NCBI GenBank assembly: GCA_963995525.1
Contig: OZ023206.1
Coordinates: 22,070,631-22,134,630 of the forward strand
Length of the DNA stretch: 64,000 bases
Source: Escarpia spicata
Taxonomy: Eukaryota; Annelida; Polychaeta; Sabellida; Siboglinidae
Direction of reading: 5' to 3'
Shown here: positions 57,476-64,000 of the stretch, piece by piece
How the letters are laid out: every line of letters starts with the position of its first letter
Position numbering within the stretch: the first letter of the stretch is position 1
Program-made: the position numbers and the translations under genes
The notes under the pieces: generated by a model
The model's database searches: none
What the model was told of the DNA's origin: nothing
Seen by the model: the letters and a program-made list of their open reading frames with translations, nothing else

Positions 57476-58659
57476 GGTTGGACTCTCAATAAGCCAAAGG
57501 GCTTCCTTGTCCACCTGCCACCTAGAGTTAATTCTCTGGGTGGCAATCTTGTTAAATCTATCCCCACGTCTGAAATCAACCATAAACTGGCGCCACCTAC
57601 CGGAGTTTACGGTGGAATTAACGAATACACGCAAAAAATATCTTGTACATTTTGATCGATAAAAGACAGTAAATTTTATTGTTTGATCACGTGACGAGTG
57701 TGTATATATATATATAGGTTTTGTAGATATATGGTGTAATGTTTGGTGACTGTAGGTGAACGTTATCACGGTTTTTTCGCGGCTAAACTGCAAAAAAGTA
57801 CCGACATTTCATTTGTTACTTAAAATTAACGAAATGGCCCAAACTTGGTTTATCCTACTGGTTCATCCCCACTATCAGTGGGGAGCGGTGGTCGATAGCC
57901 TGCTAGATCTCATATACTAAGCCGGACTAGCCTGAGGCTAAGCCTATCACTTCTAAGCCTAGCAGCTAGCTAGCCTAGTCTAACCAAGGAAAGGACCCGG
58001 CCTACCTACCTGTTTTTTTATATTTTTGCCCTAAACATGAATCGACAGCACGTTCCACAGAAGAAGAACGCTCTGATACTGATCACTGTTGCAGGTGTAA
58101 TTGTGTTGAGAAACACCATACGCAGTTTACATATAGTGAAAGTATTATTACGTCTTGATCTGGTTGAATAACACCATTACGCTACCCCGAACTGTCCGAA
58201 AAGCGGAAGTGTGCAAGTTTGTAAATGACAGCCTCTCAGTGGTGATGCATGATCTAAAAATAAACGCAGGGAAACCCTTTCGAAGTCAGTTTTTATAGAA
58301 AAATTACTCGAGTAATACCATAGAACACGTGATCTAAAATACATTCATCGGAAAACTAGTCATGCTGTAACTTACTAAATATGCGCGTGCTAAGGGTTTC
58401 GCCGAGCGTAACACGTACATGACGCAACGCAGTTAAATTTATCTGACAGGGCCCACTTTGTTGTATTTGCCCATCACAAGGTGGCAGCACCCATAGGCAT
58501 ATTATCATGTGTTTTTATCATATTATCTTTTAATAAGACATCATTTCCTTATCTTGGTGGATTATCTAAGTATATAACTAACAGTATACCACGTCGTACG
58601 TTTTAAATGAATTACTAGTTTATTAATCTGCCATGTGGTAGTTATGACGTGATATGCTG
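57476..58659. other. Interval between the two Kolobok-like elements, nothing recognised
   Basis: Includes an AGCCTAGC-rich stretch at 57915-57985. No gene called. Confidence 0.45.
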
Positions 58660-58935
58660 TTAAAGGAAATAAAAACAAGGCATTAGCTCAAATCCGTTTT
58701 CCATGTATACACAAAGATTAACATTGTATGTAACATTTGACAACATTAAAAAAATACAGAAAAATACGTTTGTAGACAAAATTCTATTTTAAACCCGTCT
58801 GTGTAGAGATTCCCGCAGAAAGTTGAAATTTAATGAGCTAGGCGATCACGTGGTATCGTGACGTCAATCCTGACTCTCGGCTTTGTTGACATCTATGCAT
58901 CGCCATTGTTGTTCTCTCCATTCTCTTGTAACATC

Positions 58936-59153
58936 ATGGCTAGTGGGAGTTTCCCAGAGGTTCAAGTGAAATCATACGATTTTGAGCCACTGGCGGGAAC
59001 GGTTACAGCGGATGATTCGTCTGATTCTGCTCTTTCCGAGCGTTTCAACGACGGTAGCGAAGAAGATGATGCGGAGTCGGACAGTCACAAATGACACAAT
59101 CCGTGACAATGTAACTGTAAGAATGTTCACTCAGTCTCAGGCAACACCGACTG
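58936..59153 (+). pseudogene. P2X7-like cytoplasmic-domain type protein, first exon remnant
   Basis: ATG at 58936, then A-S-G-S-F-P-E-V, K-S-Y-D-F-E-P and an acidic Ser-rich stretch to a stop at 59094. In another frame the same exon continues to G-N-T-D-W at 59138-59153, followed by a good donor (TG|GTAAGC). G-N-T-x-W opens the Cys-rich zinc domain shared by P2X7 tails and many transposon-linked proteins; the rest of that domain is not seen. At least one frameshift. Role in the element unknown. Confidence 0.45.
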
Positions 59154-59779
59154 GTAAGCTGCAACTTCATTATAATGACACCTATGGTGTGAAAACTGTC
59201 GACAACAACAATTATATCGTTTTAGTACGACGTTATATTATAAAATGCGGTGTCAAAGCTGTATAGAGAGTTAGCTAGAGGTTGTAGCTAAGTAGGTCAT
59301 CGGACGAAGTAATTGTAAACAGACTTGTCAAAGACAAACTTCATAAAGTTACGAACCGTCGAACGTTGTAAGCATGGTTGTCTGGTTTATGCGGATCGAG
59401 TTTAGGACGTTATAGCTACTTACGATATCACCCCTCTGGGTGGACAAAACCCACACTTTTTTAGATGGACAGTTGTTCGCGAGATGATCATAATATCATA
59501 TATAATGACAGCTCTAGATTATGTCATTTATGTGGAACAATGATTTGTATTACTCTGAGTCTGACACAACAATATAGCTACTATATAATCAAAATAAACT
59601 AAAATAAACATTAACATGCAGAACAATTGAATAATTATGGTAATGGGTTATAGCCTGAAGGGTTATGTCCTAGACCTAGGGGTTTAGTATAACCATAGGG
59701 GTCTTATATGTGAGATGTTACCAGTGGGTATGTATGTGCCCTACGACTATGTCCATAAAAATCATAAGGACAAATTGAT

Positions 59780-59885
59780 TACAAATTCATCAAGCAAGTT
59801 TCAGAATACAGTTACACTGGGTTGAATCATTACAAATTCATCAAGGAAGTTTCATAACACAGTGTTACTGGGATGAATCATTCCA
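59780..59885. repeat. Tandem duplication of about 55 bp inside K2
   Basis: ATTACAAATTCATCAAGCAAGTTTCAGAATACAGTTACACTGG is followed by a second, diverged copy (ATTACAAATTCATCAAGGAAG and so on). Confidence 0.8.
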
Positions 59886-60120
59886 AATGTTGGTAACTGT
59901 GTAGACCTGGTAACACAATGTGAATCACCACACGGTGCACAGACAATGGTTATAAGCCAAACACCCATGTGAATACTTCCCCTGCAGGCAGATGAGAATA
60001 TGGCTTCAGCAAATACCTGCCCATTGATAAACAAGTTATCTAGTCCATTTTGTTGATCACTTTACTTATGACATGCTAATAAATAGCATAGCTTCACATC
60101 TACAGACCAATTATCTTTAC

Positions 60121-63100
60121 AGGGCAACTTCCCATTGAGCCGAGAAACTGCTGCACTACGACATTGGTTTGGCCAGTGCAGTTTCGGCAACGTGCGAAAA
60201 GATGACGAAGTGAAGACACTGCCACCAAGAAGTACCTCTCATTGGAAGGGCAGCAATCTTTCCTCAAGGGAGTCTTGTTTGTAACACCCTCTGTGTCAGT
60301 GTACTGGTCGACATGGTCATCGCTGTCACTATTGCTGCTGTCACGACTAGTTGACTCATTGTCAGAGCAAACATACTCTGGATCTGCAGCAGATGTCACT
60401 TCCTCCCCGTTTGAGTCACTCGAGTCGCTAATCGGACCAGTCAACAAACTGCACTGCAAACTCATTGCTGATGTCACCTGCACAGCAACCTGCTCTGATG
60501 CACAGACTGCTTGCACTCTTCTCGTGCGAGTTGATGGCCTGATGTCAACCTGAAAGCATTTGCTGCTCCTTTTTGGAGTGGAAGCTGTGACTGACTCAGG
60601 TGTGGAATCCACTGTATCACAGGAATCTGTACGAGAGCTGTCATATTCAGTTGCTGTATCTTCAGATGACCAAGTCTTGGTCGACGGTGGACTATCTCGA
60701 GCTGCTGCCAGAATGTCAGCAACTAACTGAAATAACAAATTACCCTTATAGAATTTGCAAAAAAATTAATTGTTGTAGGTTTCTGACAAAAGCAAACAAA
60801 ATCCTGTCTTTTACCATGTTGTCAGAAAGGAGTACAGTGTACATCCATTTGTCTAGTCATTTGCCCAGCTTCCAAGTGTGAAAAGACTTTGCCTAGCTGT
60901 GAAAAATACAAATTAATAAATTAATTTCAAGTTGCAAGGTATGTATTGTTTATTCTATGATAAAAACATCATAAATAATTGATATCACGCTTACAGAATC
61001 TACACAGAGACACAGTTACTTTTGTTATGTTACGCTTTTATGCAAACAATTACCTGGAAAATGTTACAATATATTACTTGTGAACATTTTATTTTTGGTT
61101 ATAACTAATTATCTACTAAATATACAATAGATAGGTTTGCAACTTGCATTGCATTTATTGTTATTGTTTCACAACTTGACAAATTACCATTTTCACACTT
61201 GGTAGCTGGGCAACGACCCACATCCGAATGTGAACATATTTATTATTTGATAAATTTACTTGATTTTTTTAAGTAATAACATTATTAAGTTAAAAATCAA
61301 ATAATTATCATGACTTGTGCCAGTAATTAGTAATGCACCAAGCAGTAAGGTGTAATTACACTGATTGCAATCTATTAAATGGCAGTGACATGTCTTTTGT
61401 CTTCCATTCATTCATGTTATACAGACACATAAAATTAAAAATATGTTCTGTCCGTAAACATTGTTAGTAGATAATACAAGATATGATAGTTATATTTTTG
61501 TTCTAAATATTTATCTCGGTACATACTGTAGTTCCAATTCAAAATGTAATGGTAATACCTTCAAATGTAATGGTATATATTACATGATGTACATTGTCTT
61601 CAATATGCAACTAATAAAATGGAAACTAGGAACTAGCAATATATTACACTGTAATGTAATTCACCACAGGCCTGTGCACTGAAGTTATGAAAATACAAAT
61701 AAATAAATTACTAATGAAATATTAAAAATTATATAGTAACAAATGTAACAGTACTTGTGTATTACAATAGTGTGTGTTATGAAAGCTGCATCTACTGTAA
61801 GAATTATATTGATTGAAAACATTACTTTTGAAAACTTAAACATAATAGATTATTAACTCGATGGATACATACTGTAATCTACAGGGTGTTCAATGTGGTA
61901 ACCACTCGATATTAATAATAATTAATCACATCTACCTGCAAGGTTTTCCAGTTGCAATGGTGATCAGGGTGACATTAGGCATGGGTTAATTATAGTAATA
62001 ATAAGTATCTGACATGTCACATCCATGTTACCCAGTTCCTGCCATTTCCACCTAGCATGCTTTAATTACCAGTAGATCAGGTTCAGATAACTATTTTAAC
62101 TGGAGGGAGAATGCAGTGGGCCAGCTGGAGGTGGCTGGTGTATTTGTTATTCATAGCAGGAAAGACCTACAAAGTACAATGTCAACTGGTAATTAATTAG
62201 ATTTGATCAGTTGACTTAGGCAAACACTACACTTAGTTCCTCAGTCCAATTAGCTGGATTAGCAGACAAGTGCCAAACACTGCAATAAACTGTTTCTACA
62301 GAGAATACTGATGGGAGATAATTCTTCAGCAAGTCATTGATGACATAAGACTTTAGTGAGTCATGTGTCAGAGGAGGAGATTGCCAGCAACTGGTTCCAA
62401 CTATAAGAATGAGACAGACAACTTCCTAATTTTTTATTTTAAATATCTAACTTATGCATGGTACTTTATGTGTACAGATATTTGATGTTGATCAAACTGC
62501 ATGGCACTTTCATAAAGTCCAAATATTGTCATTTAAAAAACAACAAATGTTAAGTATGAAAAATAATAATTAATCTATGTAAATTCAACGTTAAATACAT
62601 TTGAAAATATAATTATTCTTCCATGTGCAAATTCACATTGCAATGTTCTACATCCAAGTATTGCTTCTTACAGTTTAAAAAACTTATGATAACAGACTAA
62701 CCTGACTCGGCAACGAGTATAATTAAAATAATTATTTCTTTGCATGTAAAAGTACCTAGATTAATTAAATGCATAACTAACAAACTAGCATCAATTAATT
62801 TGTTGACGTTTTTGTTTTATTGCCTTACATTCCTGTAACCACGATAATGATAAAAACAGTCACCTGAATCGATTTGATTACACTATCAAATTTTCCACAA
62901 AACTGAATATATGTAGATTTATTATAGTAGTATCGTACATAACTACAACATTTAGAATATAAGATACTTAGGAAGAGTTCCGTGATATGATTGGAACCAA
63001 TGGGTAACAATGACCATAAGTTGAATAACTTATTTTGACACACACGAGACCGTCCAGTCCAGGCATTATACTAGACCTACAGAATAATAATAATAGCAGA

Positions 63101-63653
63101 AATCACATATAAGAATTACCTTGATTCGTTGCCGCTTTCGGTAAGGAGACCTCGTAAATTCACCACTCGTAGAAGGAACCTGGTACCCCGAAGAAGCCAT
63201 GGGTGTAGTTGCAGAGCCGGCTGTAGTGACAGCGGCAGCGGAGCCTGCAGCGGCGACTGCGGCACTGGAACTACGCTTGCGAGACCCGCTTGCCTTCGAC
63301 TCGGGCAAAGCGGCCGTCGATCCTGCCCGTGCCGACGCCTGTCTTAGGCGGATTGACGGCATCAATGCAGCGTCTACTGCCGGGAATATTGTTGGGACTG
63401 CATCGCTTTTCAACGATATTCGAGCACCAGGATATCCAAGGGTTGCCAATATCTCCGGATCGCGATCAAAACAGTTTTTCTCAAAATGAGCGAAGCAAAG
63501 CCGGCTGTGTTTCGTCGGCTTGAAGTTAGCTCGCTTGATTTTTGCGATCTATTTCTTTAATAAAACTGGATCCGTAGAGAACTGAAAAAAATGGTGTGTT
63601 GCTGTATGTTTAGAAGAGTTTGCATTACAACCGAATGCCGCACAATGAACCAT
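60121..63653 (-). pseudogene. THAP-domain transposase-related gene of K2, two exons, nonsense mutation
   Basis: Exon 1 (63120-63653) starts at ATG 63653 and encodes a THAP zinc finger: C-A-A-F-G-C (C-x4-C), N-F-K-P-T-K-H-S-R-L-C-F-A-H-F (Pro and the C-x2-H pair) and A-V-P-T-I-F. The codon for the invariant Trp is TAG (K-K-stop-I-A). Exon 2 (60121-60726) follows after an intron of 2393 bp (AAG|GTAATT ... TTATTTCAG), phase 0 on both sides. It has a Ser-rich linker and then L-F-A-R-C-R-N-C, a Cys pair typical of transposon proteins of this class. Donor CCT|GTAAAG ends exon 2. A further piece may lie near 59860-60040 (I-N-G-Q-V-F-A-E-A-I-F-S-S). THAP domains bind the transposon ends. Confidence 0.75.
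60727..63119 (-). other. Intron of the THAP gene, nothing recognised
   Basis: 2.4 kb, very AT-rich. I see no further exon or repeat except short phrases such as AATGTAATGGTA twice near 61545-61575. Confidence 0.5.
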
Positions 63654-63936
63654 GATGATATTCGCATTACACAGCCACCTCTGCTGTCATATTGCTGAGA
63701 ATGAATGTAAACAAGCGGTCGCTGTACCGGCAGAGTCATGTCTGACGTCACATCTCAGCATCCCAAAAAGCGCGCCAAAAATATGCATATTCGAAAATGT
63801 CCGGATGTACAACATAAAATGTGGAATTTCTAATTCTTTGATTTTTGGGGATTTTTGTTGGTTGATGGACATGGAAATATATAGCAGGATCTAATTTAAC
63901 ATGAATTCAAGCAAAATATGTTTTTATTCCCTTTAA

Positions 63937-64000
63937 CAGCCTCTGCCCTGGCTCTGCCCCTTTCATGTGACCTGTTCAGTACAGCATCCTTCTCATAGTG
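63937..64000. other. Right edge of the window
   Basis: Flanking DNA beyond the K2 target site, with nothing recognisable in 64 bases. Confidence 0.5.

Larger units (their letters stand above)
58664..63932. mobile_element. Kolobok-like transposon K2, 5269 bp, carrying two convergent genes
   Basis: Ends AGGAAATAAAAAC (left) and GTTTTTATTCCCT (right), flanked by TTAA (58660-58663 and 63933-63936). It encodes a THAP-domain protein on the minus strand from the right end, and a second protein remnant on the plus strand from the left end. TTAA target sites plus a THAP domain fit the Kolobok superfamily. The space left for transposase core exons (59.1-60.1 kb) is too small and shows no clear catalytic region, so K2 is an internally deleted copy. 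Confidence 0.82.

Noticed and set aside
55050..63932. Single 8.9-kb transposon with 200-bp terminal inverted repeats
   Set aside because: A second set of ends with TTAA sites lies inside in the order expected for two separate elements.

Overview
This window reads as AT-rich invertebrate nuclear DNA. It has split genes with GT-AG introns of roughly 0.3-3 kb and very many short, broken transposable-element copies. The repeat mix (CR1/Jockey-like LINEs, Penelope-like pieces, a Ty3-type LTR element, and hAT-, Harbinger- and Kolobok-like DNA transposons) together with the host genes suggests a marine invertebrate, perhaps a mollusc or another lophotrochozoan. I cannot fix the species.

The main host gene is a complete PERK (EIF2AK3) kinase on the + strand. 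Seventeen exons run from 21457 to 43245, and the exon phases agree at all sixteen junctions, giving a 1053-residue protein. It has a signal peptide, an ER-luminal stress-sensing domain, one membrane segment and a split eIF2-alpha kinase domain. Exons 1 and 4 were found by reading the sequence. Exon 4 has no internal Met, and exon 1 is the signal-peptide exon about 3 kb upstream of exon 2. The introns carry an 8-bp-TSD hAT element, LINE, Penelope and SINE pieces, Harbinger-like MITEs, a fold-back and a minisatellite that ends about 15 bases before the last exon.

Tail-to-tail with PERK, on the - strand (47703-50518), lies a probable CARD adaptor with a C-terminal membrane anchor. One exon encodes the second half of a CARD. 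A second, in matching phase, encodes a long disordered region with eleven 11-residue repeats, ending in a hydrophobic tail anchor with a basic tip. This is the layout of MAVS, the mitochondrial antiviral adaptor. The exon for the first half of the CARD was not found.

Left arm (1-20 kb): one exon of a DEG/ENaC-type channel at the edge; Penelope endonuclease fragments, one forming an exact 81-bp palindrome; then a nested transposon. A LINE (about 5.8-15.0 kb) is split inside its second reading frame by a 4878-bp Ty3-type element (7082-11959) with 143-bp LTRs and a GTGGT target duplication. A second LINE fragment and a satellite of TTTTCTATAGAAAA palindromes follow.

Right arm (51-64 kb): a LINE 3' end with a TTA tail, a Ty3 reverse-transcriptase scrap with a frame-breaking tandem duplication, and two Kolobok-like elements with TTAA target sites in opposite orientations: a 1281-bp fold-back copy (55050-56330) and a 5269-bp copy (58664-63932). 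The larger one carries a THAP-domain protein gene, with a stop codon in place of the invariant Trp, and a second convergent gene remnant. Intervals where nothing was recognised are stated as such.
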